Assembly: GCA_028699715.1 (NCBI GenBank)
Contig: JAQVUC010000008.1
Location: 1-12,964, forward strand
Length of the DNA stretch: 12,964 nt
Source of the DNA: Anaerolineaceae bacterium
GTDB taxonomy: Bacteria > Chloroflexota > Anaerolineae > Anaerolineales > Anaerolineaceae
Direction: 5' to 3'
Positions 6,237 through 12,964 of the stretch are shown here, in pieces; the stretch's first letter is position 1; each line of letters begins with the position of its first letter. The notes beneath the pieces are model-generated. The model saw nothing but the letters and a program-made list of their open reading frames with translations, made no database searches and was not told where the DNA came from. The position numbers were made by a program, and so were the translations under genes.

Positions 6237-7406
6237 ATGAGTCAAAGCAAGAAACTCACCAGTCACCCCGCAAAAAAACGTTTTGCTGCTGTTTTTGACT
6301 CGTTTATGCCCATTTTCGCCACCATTGCCGCTTTATTAGTTGGGGCGATTTTTCTGTTACTCCTGGACGCAAATCCCATCACCGCTTATTCAGCCTTGCT
6401 CGAAGGCGCTTTTGGCAGCTTTAATGCTTTTGCGGAGACGCTGGTCAAAGCTATCCCGCTTTTGCTGGTGGGGCTGGGAACTTGTATAGCTTACAGAGGC
6501 AGTGTCACCAACATTGGTGGCGAGGGGCAGATGATCGTCGGCGCGCTGCTTTCCACCTGGATCGGTTTGAGCTTCACCAACCTGCCGGGCTGGCTGATGA
6601 TCACCATTGCCATGCTGGCTGGCATCCTGGGTGGAGCCGTTTGGGGCGGGTTACCTGGTGTGCTCAAAGCCTACTTTAACGTCAACGAAATTTTGAGTAC
6701 GGTCATGATGAATGCCATCGCCGTCCAAATCATGAATTATATGCTGCGCGGTCCCATGATCGACCCGGTACAAGCAGAAGCCGCCTCACAGATCCCCCAA
6801 ACCGCCAGGCTGGAAATGGCTTACCGCCTGCCGCGCCTGGTGCCAACCCGTTTGCACATTGGCCTCTTGATCGCCATCATCCTGGCGGTCATGGTTTACG
6901 TTTTGCTCTGGCGCACTACCCTGGGTTACCGCATCCGCGCGGTTGGACAAAACCAATCGGCTGCCAAGTATGGCGGCATTGACGTGAAAAAACACATCGT
7001 TTTGGCCTTGCTGCTAAGCGGCGCTTTTGCTGGTCTGGCAGGTATGATGCAGGTTTATGGGGTTAATTACCGCATGATCACCGATGGCTCCGCAACAGGC
7101 TTCACAGGCAATGCCGGCTTCAACGGCATAGTGGCAGCTTTATTTGGTCAGCTACATCCCCTTATCACCATCCCCGCTTCGATCTTGTTTGGCGGTCTGC
7201 TGGTGGGTGCAAATTCGATGCAGCGCATTGTACAGGTACCTTCAGCGCTGATCACTGCTTTAAACGGTTTGGTGGTGGTTTTTGTGGTCAGCAGTGAGTA
7301 TTTCAGACGCCGCAGCCAACGCAAGCGCATTGCCTTCATCGAATCGGAAGACGAAGGCAAGCCGCCCAAAGAACGGTCTGAGGGGCTTGGGGAGGCGGCG
7401 TCATGA
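6237..7406 (+). CDS. BMP-type (nucleoside) ABC transporter permease 1
   Basis: This is an inner-membrane channel subunit of an ABC importer of the YufP/NupP (NupB) type in the branched-chain permease superfamily (BPD_transp_2). The 389-aa protein has a short basic N-terminal tail, about nine or ten hydrophobic segments, and the family signature NIGGEGQM at residues 92-99. The cytoplasmic loop YRIRAVGQNQSAAKYGGI, followed by a hydrophobic segment rich in Ala and Gly, is the region that meets the ATPase. The C-terminus is a charged cytoplasmic tail of about 36 residues. ATG at 6237 has AGGAG 9 bp upstream. It is the first gene of a four-gene operon and overlaps permease 2 by 4 bp (ATGA). Characterised relatives import nucleosides, so guanosine, inosine or similar compounds are the likely cargo. 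Confidence 0.93.
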   Translation: MSQSKKLTSHPAKKRFAAVFDSFMPIFATIAALLVGAIFLLLLDANPITAYSALLEGAFGSFNAFAETLVKAIPLLLVGLGTCIAYRGSVTNIGGEGQMIVGALLSTWIGLSFTNLPGWLMITIAMLAGILGGAVWGGLPGVLKAYFNVNEILSTVMMNAIAVQIMNYMLRGPMIDPVQAEAASQIPQTARLEMAYRLPRLVPTRLHIGLLIAIILAVMVYVLLWRTTLGYRIRAVGQNQSAAKYGGIDVKKHIVLALLLSGAFAGLAGMMQVYGVNYRMITDGSATGFTGNAGFNGIVAALFGQLHPLITIPASILFGGLLVGANSMQRIVQVPSALITALNGLVVVFVVSSEYFRRRSQRKRIAFIESEDEGKPPKERSEGLGEAAS

Positions 7407-8335
7407 TCAAAGATCTCTTCACCGCTACCGTAATTATTGGCATCATCTCCTCTGGGATCCGATTGGCGACCCCTTACCTTTACGCCGCTATCGGAGAAAT
7501 GTTCGGTCAGCGCAGCGGCGTTTTGAACCTGGGGGTGGAAGGCCAGATGCTTTTGGGAGCCTTTGTGGCCTATTTCGTGGTGCTTAGAACGGAAAGTTTG
7601 CTCCTGGCCATTTTGGCTGCGATTGGGGTTGGTGCTTTGATGGGCTTGGCGATGGGTTTTGTCACCATCCAGCTGCAGGCTACCCAGGGCATCGCGGGCA
7701 TCGGGTTTTATCTCTTTGGAATGGGCATGAGCAACTTGCTCTTCCAAAAACTGATCGGTGTGGTTGAAAATATCGACGGCTTCTCAGCCATCAAGATCCC
7801 TCTTCTGGGAGACATACCGGTAATCGGCGAAATTTTCTTCCGCCAGAACCTGCTGGTTTACCTGGCCTTTTTACTGGTGCCGCTTGCCTGGTTCGTCCTC
7901 AATAAGACCACGCTTGGCTTAAAAATCCGCGCCGTCGGTGAAAACCCTGAAGCGGCTGACTCGCTGGGCGTCAATGTCGCTTTGGTGCGCTACTTTACAG
8001 TGACCTTGGGCGGCATCCTCTCCTCGATTGCAGGCGCTTCGCTTTCTGTTGCTCTGCTGAATGTATTTCAACAAAACATGACCGCCGGGCAAGGTTTTAT
8101 AGCGGTTGCCCTGGTGTATTTTGGCAGCTGGCGCCCCTTTGGCATTTTGGCTGGGGCCCTGCTTTTCAGTATGGTCAATGCCTTACAGCTCTGGATCCAG
8201 GTTTTGGGTATTCCAATCCCGTCTGAACTGGCTGTGATGCTGCCTTACATCTTGACCATCCTGGTACTCACGTTATCACTTACCAAAGGAAAAGGACCTT
8301 CCGCTCTCACGAAAGCCTTTGAGAGAGAAGGTTGA
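7403..8335 (+). CDS. BMP-type (nucleoside) ABC transporter permease 2
   Basis: This is the second channel subunit, YufQ/NupQ (NupC) type, 310 aa. It pairs with permease 1 and has the same signature in the form NLGVEGQM at residues 42-49, plus the ATPase-facing loop LKIRAVGENPEAADSLGV near residues 174-191, equivalent to the loop in permease 1. About eight to ten hydrophobic segments span the rest. Its ATG lies inside the last codons of permease 1 (ATGA overlap), with GGAGG 7 bp upstream, so the two are probably co-translated and made in equal amounts. A 37-bp gap separates it from the lipoprotein gene. Confidence 0.93.
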   Translation: MIKDLFTATVIIGIISSGIRLATPYLYAAIGEMFGQRSGVLNLGVEGQMLLGAFVAYFVVLRTESLLLAILAAIGVGALMGLAMGFVTIQLQATQGIAGIGFYLFGMGMSNLLFQKLIGVVENIDGFSAIKIPLLGDIPVIGEIFFRQNLLVYLAFLLVPLAWFVLNKTTLGLKIRAVGENPEAADSLGVNVALVRYFTVTLGGILSSIAGASLSVALLNVFQQNMTAGQGFIAVALVYFGSWRPFGILAGALLFSMVNALQLWIQVLGIPIPSELAVMLPYILTILVLTLSLTKGKGPSALTKAFEREG

Positions 8336-8372
8336 TTTTTTTAGACCGGCAAAAGACGGAAAAGGAGAAGAA

Positions 8373-9374
8373 ATGAAAAATACAATCAAATTGTTTTCAC
8401 TTCTATTGATTACTGTATTGTTAGTGGCCGGATGTACTCAGGCGGCCCCACCAGTTGAAGAACCAGAAGTCTCAGACCAGCCGCTGCGGGTCGCAATTGT
8501 GACTCCCAGCAGCATGAATGATCTGGCTTTCTCACAGAGTATTTCCGATGCCATGCAAGCCCTCCAGAAGGAAATGGGCGAAGGCAAATTGGAATATGTT
8601 TACTCGGAAAACATGTTTGTTGTCGACGACGCGGCTGCGGCTATCCGTTCATATGCCCAGCAAGGTTTTGACATCATCCTGGCTCATGGCTCTCAATATG
8701 GCTCTTCTGTACAGGAGATCGCGCCAGATTTCCCGAATACAGTCTTTGCCTGGGGAACCACGGTGGATACCTTTGACATGCCAAATGTCCATGCTTATGA
8801 AGCTGCCTCTGATGAAGGTGGATTTGTCAATGGTGTGATGGCAGCCTTGTTGACTGAAACCAAGGTTATTGGCGTGGTTGGTCCGATTGAGACCGGAGAC
8901 GCCAAGCTCTATATTGACGGTTTTGCAGCTGGTGTCAAATCGGTCGACCCCGAAATCGATGTCCGTGTGACCTACATCGGCTCTTTCTCTGATGTGGCAC
9001 TGGCTGCCGAAGCAGCAACGACCCATCTATCCGCTGGCGCGGACGTGCTGACTGGTTCAGCCCAGATGGTGATTGGGGCCATCGGTAAGGCTAAGGAAGC
9101 CGGCGCTTATTGGTTTGGTACCCAAGCTGATCAGACCTCTTTTGCCCACGATGTGGTGGTGGCCAGCCAGGTATATCACTGGGAAGTGCTCCTTCGGGAA
9201 ATCTTCGCGCTACGCCAGAGTGGCGTTTTGGGTGGAGAAACTTTTGCCGCCACGCTGGATAACGGCGGACAGGTGATCAAAATCAACCCCGACCTCGACC
9301 TGGGACAGGATGTACTGGACGAAGCCGAGCGTGTAATTCAGGGAATTATCGATCAAACGATAAGCATTCCCTAA
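8373..9374 (+). CDS. BMP-family substrate-binding lipoprotein (PnrA/BmpA-like)
   Basis: This is the extracytoplasmic solute-binding subunit of the importer. The first 20 residues are a lipoprotein signal peptide (basic start, hydrophobic core, lipobox LVAGC), with the lipid-modified C21 followed by an acidic/proline linker. The body is the BMP domain, related to Treponema PnrA, which binds purine nucleosides: PLRVAIVTPSSMNDLAFSQS, where the conserved N-D-x-(S/A)-F segment lies, FDIILAHGSQYG, and the second-lobe strand VIGVVGPIETGDAKLY. I chose ATG at 8373 over upstream non-ATG codons because AGGAG lies 5 bp before it and the signal peptide begins exactly there, giving 333 aa. A strong hairpin follows the stop. 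In Bacillus-type nup operons the binding-protein gene comes first; here it is third. Confidence 0.93.
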   Translation: MKNTIKLFSLLLITVLLVAGCTQAAPPVEEPEVSDQPLRVAIVTPSSMNDLAFSQSISDAMQALQKEMGEGKLEYVYSENMFVVDDAAAAIRSYAQQGFDIILAHGSQYGSSVQEIAPDFPNTVFAWGTTVDTFDMPNVHAYEAASDEGGFVNGVMAALLTETKVIGVVGPIETGDAKLYIDGFAAGVKSVDPEIDVRVTYIGSFSDVALAAEAATTHLSAGADVLTGSAQMVIGAIGKAKEAGAYWFGTQADQTSFAHDVVVASQVYHWEVLLREIFALRQSGVLGGETFAATLDNGGQVIKINPDLDLGQDVLDEAERVIQGIIDQTISIP

Positions 9375-9386
9375 AAAGTTTATACC

Positions 9387-9420
9387 AGGTTCTCTGGAGG
9401 GATTTCCCTCCAGAGAACCT
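9387..9420 (+). other. Strong intra-operon hairpin between the binding protein and ATPase genes
   Basis: A perfect inverted repeat of 16 bp (9387-9402 with 9405-9420) begins 12 bp after the lipoprotein stop and ends 2 bp before the Shine-Dalgarno GGGAG of the ATPase gene. Only CCTTTGGG follows, so it lacks the U-tract of a full terminator. It probably protects the upstream mRNA end or causes partial termination, which would favour the binding protein over the ATPase. Confidence 0.75.
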
Positions 9421-9433
9421 TTGGGAGTCGGTA

Positions 9434-10993
9434 ATGGAAATTCGTGCTGATCAAACCAACAAAACACCTTTTACGTCTCTGCAAATGAGAAACGTTTGCA
9501 AGCGCTTTCCTGGCGTTTTAGCCAACTGTGAGGTGGATTTTGACGTGGTCAGCGGTGAAGTACACGCCTTGTTGGGGGAGAACGGCGCTGGCAAAAGCAC
9601 CTTAATGAAGGTCCTGTATGGGATGTATAAGCTGGATGACGGCGAAATTATCTTGAACGGCCAACCGGTTACGATTCAAAATCCAACAGTGGCGATCAAT
9701 CACGGCATTGGCATGATCCACCAGCACTTTATGTTGGTTCCGACGCTGACCGTGGCTGAAAATGTGGCATTAGGCTTGCCCAGCAGCAAAGGTCCCCTGA
9801 CAGATTTGGATGTAGTATCCGAGCGCATCGTCCAGTTGGCAAGCACTTACAACCTGAAAATCGATCCTTCAGCTCTGATTTGGCAGCTTTCAGTAGGGCA
9901 GCAACAAAGAGTTGAGATCATCAAAGCGCTTTACCGGGGGGCGTCACTCTTGCTGTTGGATGAACCCACGGCCGTTTTAACCCCACAGGAAGTGGATGAA
10001 CTGTTCCTGATTATGCGCCAAATGACCAGTGATGGTTACGGGCTGGGTTTCATTTCCCACAAACTGCATGAGGTTGTTGAAATCAGTGACAGAATCACCG
10101 TTTTGCGCAATGGCAGAAAAATCGGGACCCAGTTGACCAGCGCTGTTACCAAGCAGACTCTGGCAAATTGGATGGTGGGTCGGGAAATTACCTTCATCAC
10201 CAGTAATGATAAAATGGACCAGGGCGAAGTGCGCATAGACATGCAAGCGGTTTCCTGCCCCAGTCAACGTGGCACAGAAGGTCTGCGTCATATAGATTTG
10301 CAGATCCATTCCGGAGAAATTGTGGGACTGGCTGGTGTTTCAGGGAACGGGCAGCTCGAACTGGCAGAAGTAGTCACTGGTCTGAGACCAATCAAGGAAG
10401 GCCGGGTCCTACTGGATGGAGAGGACATTACCGGTTTGATACCTGGTCAGGTCACAGAAAAGGGGCTTTCCTATGTGCCAGAAGAGCGCATGAAGGACGG
10501 CATGATCCGTGACTTCAACATCTCTGAAAATCTTATCCTGCGCGAACATCACAAATGGCCGTTTTCTAAAAAAGGCTTTTTGCGCATACCTTACATCAAC
10601 GAGCATACCGACAAACTGGTCGAACAGTTCCGCATCAAAACTCCCTCCCGAATGACTCTGGCCAAGAACCTCTCCGGCGGCAATATTCAAAAAGTACTGC
10701 TTGCCAGAGAACTTTCCCGTTCTCCCCGAGCCATTGTGGCAGCCCAACCGACCCGCGGTCTGGATATCGGCGCCAGCGAATATGTGCACGAACAACTGCT
10801 TGAACAGCGCAAACTGGGCACAGCCATCCTCTTGATCTCAGAAGATTTGGACGAGATCATGGCCTTGGCTGACCGGATTGCTGTGATCTATGAGGGGCAA
10901 ATCATGGATGTTTTGCCCAGGCTTACCGCTACCAAAGAAGATTTGGGTTTACTCATGGCGGGTGTCCATCCTGGCGAGACAATCCAGAATTAA
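9434..10993 (+). CDS. BMP-type (nucleoside) ABC transporter ATP-binding protein, two fused NBDs
   Basis: This cytoplasmic motor of the importer is of the YufO/NupO (RbsA-like) type, 519 aa with two ATPase domains in one chain. The N-terminal domain is complete: Walker A GENGAGKST (48-56), Q-loop Q97 in MIHQHFMLVP, signature LSVGQQQRVE (152-161), Walker B LLLLDEPTA (172-180) and switch H209. The C-terminal domain is degenerate in the manner usual for this family: GVSGNGQLE replaces the Walker A Lys, the signature LSGGNIQK is intact, the Walker B acid is Q in AAQPTRGLDIG, and SEDLDEI replaces the switch His. ATG at 9434 has GGGAG 6 bp upstream. It is the last gene of the operon; kamA follows 119 bp later on the same strand. 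Confidence 0.95.
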   Translation: MEIRADQTNKTPFTSLQMRNVCKRFPGVLANCEVDFDVVSGEVHALLGENGAGKSTLMKVLYGMYKLDDGEIILNGQPVTIQNPTVAINHGIGMIHQHFMLVPTLTVAENVALGLPSSKGPLTDLDVVSERIVQLASTYNLKIDPSALIWQLSVGQQQRVEIIKALYRGASLLLLDEPTAVLTPQEVDELFLIMRQMTSDGYGLGFISHKLHEVVEISDRITVLRNGRKIGTQLTSAVTKQTLANWMVGREITFITSNDKMDQGEVRIDMQAVSCPSQRGTEGLRHIDLQIHSGEIVGLAGVSGNGQLELAEVVTGLRPIKEGRVLLDGEDITGLIPGQVTEKGLSYVPEERMKDGMIRDFNISENLILREHHKWPFSKKGFLRIPYINEHTDKLVEQFRIKTPSRMTLAKNLSGGNIQKVLLARELSRSPRAIVAAQPTRGLDIGASEYVHEQLLEQRKLGTAILLISEDLDEIMALADRIAVIYEGQIMDVLPRLTATKEDLGLLMAGVHPGETIQN

Positions 10994-11048
10994 ACAAATC
11001 TTTTTTACTCTCCCTTGAGACAATTTGAAGCGACCGCGTTGATGATCC

Positions 11049-11071
11049 AAGCCGGACCAACCCGGTTTTAT
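11049..11071 (+). terminator. Weak candidate terminator after the ABC-transporter operon
   Basis: AAGCCGG and CCGGTTT can pair over 7 bp (one G-T) around ACCAAC, followed by a short T-rich stretch that also contains TATATT and TACAAT (11074-11079). The latter could be a -10 for kamA, without a clear -35. This is the only hairpin I see in the 119-bp gap, so readthrough into kamA is possible. Confidence 0.3.
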
Positions 11072-11112
11072 ATTACAATATATTCCTAAAGAATTGATCA
11101 AAGGAGAAATGC

Positions 11113-12459
11113 ATGCCCAATAAACCGTTTCCATCGAAAAGAGCACCCTATTACAATGATATTCCCGATGAAAAATGGACTGACTGGCGTTGGCAGCTCA
11201 GTCACCGGCTCAATACGGTGGACGATTTTGAAAACCTTTTCCCACTGACCGAAGGTGAAAGAGAAGCTCTTAGCCAAACCGGCTTGTTTCGAGTTGATGT
11301 TACCCCCTATTTCGCTTCATTGATCGATCCGGACAACCCGGACGACCCAATTCGCAAACAGGTTGTTCCCACAGAAAAAGAACTGATTCCTTTCACGGGA
11401 ATGATGGAAGACTCGCTGGCAGAGGATATGCATTCCCCCGTGCCTGGATTGGTGCACCGCTACCCTGATCGGGTTTTGATGCTGATCACCAACACCTGCG
11501 CTTCTTATTGCCGTTATTGCACGCGTGCCCGCTTGGTGGGCGACCCCACTCAATCTTTCTCAAGCCAGGATTTTGAAGCGCAGTTGGATTATTTGCGCCG
11601 AACCCCTCAGGTGCGGGATGTTCTGCTTTCGGGCGGTGACCCGCTCACCCTGGCGCCCAAAGTGCTGGAACGGGTGTTGAAATCCTTGAGGGAAATTGAA
11701 CACATTGAAATCATTCGCATCGGTTCCCGTGTACCCGTCTTTATGCCCCAACGCATCACGGCTGAACTCACCGATATGCTGCAGCAATACCATCCGCTTT
11801 GGATCAATATCCACGTCAACCATCCTAATGAGATCACGGCAGAATTAGCCGAAGCTTGCGATAAACTTACCCGGGCGGGTATTCCTCTTGGCAATCAGTC
11901 TGTGCTGTTAGCCGGCGTGAATGATGACCCCTATTTGATGCGCCAGTTGGTGCAGGACTTGGTGAGGATCAGAGTGCGACCCTATTACATTTATCAGTGT
12001 GATTTGGTGGCTGGAGCGGGACATTTCAGGACGCCTGTGGCAAAGGGTTTGGAAATCATGGAGGCCCTGCGCGGGCACACTTCCGGTTTTTCCGTTCCAA
12101 CTTACGTCATCGACGCGCCTGGCGGCGGGGGCAAAATCCCCGTGGCACCCAACTATCTCTTGAGCATGTCTGATCACCGCATAGTTTTGCGGAACTTTGA
12201 AGGCTTTATCACTTCTTACGAAGAGCCTTTAGACTATCAACGACCCCCCAAAGCGCTTACCGAAGCCTACCGACCGAAAAAAAGCACCGGACAGGAAGGC
12301 GTCTTTAGTTTATTGGAAGGGCAGTCGATGACTATCAAACCGGAAGGTTTTGATCGCTTGCACCTGCGCGGGGGCGAACAACACCGCCTGCGGAAAGACA
12401 AGAACAAGTGGAAGGCACTGGGTATTGGGGATAAGGAAGAAGATAAGGAAGAAGAATAA
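11113..12459 (+). CDS. kamA: L-lysine 2,3-aminomutase (radical SAM, PLP)
   Basis: This enzyme moves the alpha-amino group of L-lysine to carbon 3, giving L-beta-lysine, using a [4Fe-4S] cluster, S-adenosylmethionine and PLP; it acts in the cytoplasm and is oxygen sensitive. The radical-SAM cluster motif is C129-x3-C133-x2-C136, within CASYCRYCTRAR. LLSGGDPLTL is the SAM-binding GGD segment. K341 in DAPGGGGKIPV is the PLP lysine. D297 (YIYQCDL) and D334 match the two aspartates that bind the lysine side chain in the Clostridium enzyme (D293, D330), which favours lysine over glutamate. The clostridial zinc-site cysteines are missing and the C-terminus is a Lys/Glu-rich tail. AAGGAG lies 6 bp before ATG 11113. 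It may feed beta-lysine osmolyte synthesis or lysine fermentation; neither ablB nor 5,6-aminomutase genes are in view. Confidence 0.95.
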   Translation: MPNKPFPSKRAPYYNDIPDEKWTDWRWQLSHRLNTVDDFENLFPLTEGEREALSQTGLFRVDVTPYFASLIDPDNPDDPIRKQVVPTEKELIPFTGMMEDSLAEDMHSPVPGLVHRYPDRVLMLITNTCASYCRYCTRARLVGDPTQSFSSQDFEAQLDYLRRTPQVRDVLLSGGDPLTLAPKVLERVLKSLREIEHIEIIRIGSRVPVFMPQRITAELTDMLQQYHPLWINIHVNHPNEITAELAEACDKLTRAGIPLGNQSVLLAGVNDDPYLMRQLVQDLVRIRVRPYYIYQCDLVAGAGHFRTPVAKGLEIMEALRGHTSGFSVPTYVIDAPGGGGKIPVAPNYLLSMSDHRIVLRNFEGFITSYEEPLDYQRPPKALTEAYRPKKSTGQEGVFSLLEGQSMTIKPEGFDRLHLRGGEQHRLRKDKNKWKALGIGDKEEDKEEE

Positions 12460-12464
12460 AGTCC

Positions 12465-12487
12465 AGGAGGCGCAAGCCTCCTTTTTT
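12465..12487 (+). terminator. Rho-independent terminator after kamA
   Basis: AGGAGGC and GCCTCCT pair over 7 bp with a stable GCAA tetraloop, followed by a run of T residues. It begins 5 bp after the kamA stop. Confidence 0.9.
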
Positions 12488-12781
12488 GAGGTTTAGCAGC
12501 ATTTAGGTAGGCGAATAAATTGAATAAGCAAGGCTGGGGAAGGTTTTGCGAGAAAAGTGCTCAATTCGGCATCTAAAATTTACAGCATGTCCAGGGACGT
12601 CTTTCATTAGGCTGTATAAATCTACGATGTGAACAGGGATTACACTCAATGTGTTTTACAAAGCTGCAAATGGATTCAAGGGTGGTTTACAGTATGTTGT
12701 CAATACTTACAATGTATAGGCGGAGAGTTTTACATACATCTTGGAATTAACAGAACGTATAAGAGCAGTTTTTCATATAGC
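12488..12781. other. Intergenic region without a recognisable gene
   Basis: About 290 bp separate the kamA terminator from the tRNA promoter. It is AT-rich and has no supported protein or RNA gene. The phrase TTTACAGYATGT occurs twice (12579-12590 and 12686-12697), with a weaker third version, CTTACAATGTAT, at 12706-12717. This could be chance in AT-rich DNA. Confidence 0.5.
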
Positions 12782-12810
12782 TTGACTTTTTTACTTCAAT
12801 CCCCTATAAT
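12782..12810 (+). promoter_or_regulatory. Sigma-70 promoter of the initiator tRNA gene
   Basis: TTGACT (12782-12787) and TATAAT (12805-12810) are separated by the optimal 17 bp, matching 11 of 12 consensus positions. Transcription would start about 5 bases before the mature tRNA end, as expected for a strong stable-RNA promoter. Confidence 0.92.
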
Positions 12811-12821
12811 ACCAGTTCCAT

Positions 12822-12893
<72 letters not shown>

Positions 12894-12902
12894 CTGAGAA
12901 GG

Positions 12903-12931
12903 AACCAGAGTACGCAATACTCTGGTTTTTT
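12903..12931 (+). terminator. Rho-independent terminator of the tRNA-fMet gene
   Basis: AACCAGAGTA and TACTCTGGTT form a 10-bp perfect stem with a CGCAA loop, followed by six T residues (the last two stem bases overlap the tract). It starts 9 bp after the mature tRNA end. Confidence 0.92.
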
Positions 12932-12964
12932 GTTGGCCGCGCGTACAGAGGTTGCTCATATTTT

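Noticed and set aside
7148..7747. Open frame of 199 codons on the - strand opposite the permease genes
   Set aside because: It spans the junction of two real membrane-protein genes on the other strand and has a low-complexity His/Gln/Asp-rich composition typical of antisense translation.
10994..11112. Lysine riboswitch upstream of kamA
   Set aside because: The gap of 119 bp is too short for the lysine aptamer, and no multi-helix junction can be drawn.
11109..11123. Four-codon ORF (ATG CAT GCC CAA TAA) overlapping the kamA start
   Set aside because: Its ATG is only 2 bp from the Shine-Dalgarno sequence, while the kamA ATG is at the optimal 6 bp. It is most likely a by-product of the ATGCATG sequence.
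1411..12459. CoA-transferase and kamA as parts of one lysine-fermentation cluster
   Set aside because: They are about 8 kb apart on opposite strands, separated by unrelated units and terminators, with no intermediate enzymes between them.

Overview
The window is an ordinary stretch of bacterial chromosome with about a dozen intact protein genes, one partial gene at the left edge and one tRNA gene at the right. I saw no frameshifts, insertion sequences, CRISPR arrays or phage genes. Gene content points to an anaerobic or facultatively anaerobic bacterium: a radical-SAM lysine 2,3-aminomutase, an AtoDA-type CoA-transferase, a BMP-type ABC importer and a lipoprotein signal peptide. An Anaerolineae-like member of Chloroflexota would fit the protein style and the moderate GC content, but that is an impression and there is no phylogenetic marker analysis behind it.

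Layout. (1) Positions 1-1337, + strand: the 3' part of pheT (phenylalanyl-tRNA synthetase beta chain), then a small DsrE-family protein, ending at a strong hairpin that can terminate transcription from both sides. (2) Positions 1411-4964, - strand, three transcription units each followed by its own hairpin. Read in the direction of transcription they are cupin-padR (a small metal-binding-fold protein and a PadR repressor), then a DUF368/PopT-family polyprenyl-phosphate transporter, then the two subunits of an acyl-CoA:acetoacetate-type CoA-transferase, coupled by a TAATG overlap. (3) Positions 5115-6014, + strand: a YitT-family membrane protein transcribed divergently from cupin-padR. The shared 150-bp region carries a perfect 14-bp palindrome, which is a candidate operator. 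(4) Positions 6237-10993, + strand: a four-gene ABC importer operon of the BMP (PnrA/Nup nucleoside) family in the order permease, permease, lipoprotein, ATPase. It has an inverted-repeat-rich leader and a 15-16 bp hairpin placed between the binding protein and the ATPase. (5) Positions 11113-12459: lysine 2,3-aminomutase (kamA) with all catalytic and lysine-binding residues but without the zinc-site cysteines of the clostridial enzyme. (6) Positions 12460-12964: a terminator, about 290 bp without a recognisable gene, then an initiator tRNA-fMet with a near-perfect sigma-70 promoter and its own terminator.

The genes do not form one pathway. The nearest to a theme is amino-acid and nucleoside scavenging with fermentation. 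Lysine 2,3-aminomutase and an AtoDA CoA-transferase both occur in lysine fermentation, but they lie about 8 kb apart on opposite strands and none of the intermediate enzymes is here, so the link is weak. I found no clear undescribed system. The best leads are regulatory: the alternative inverted repeats upstream of the ABC operon, the palindrome at cupin/yitT, the intra-operon hairpin, and the initiator tRNA whose 1-72 pair is T-T.
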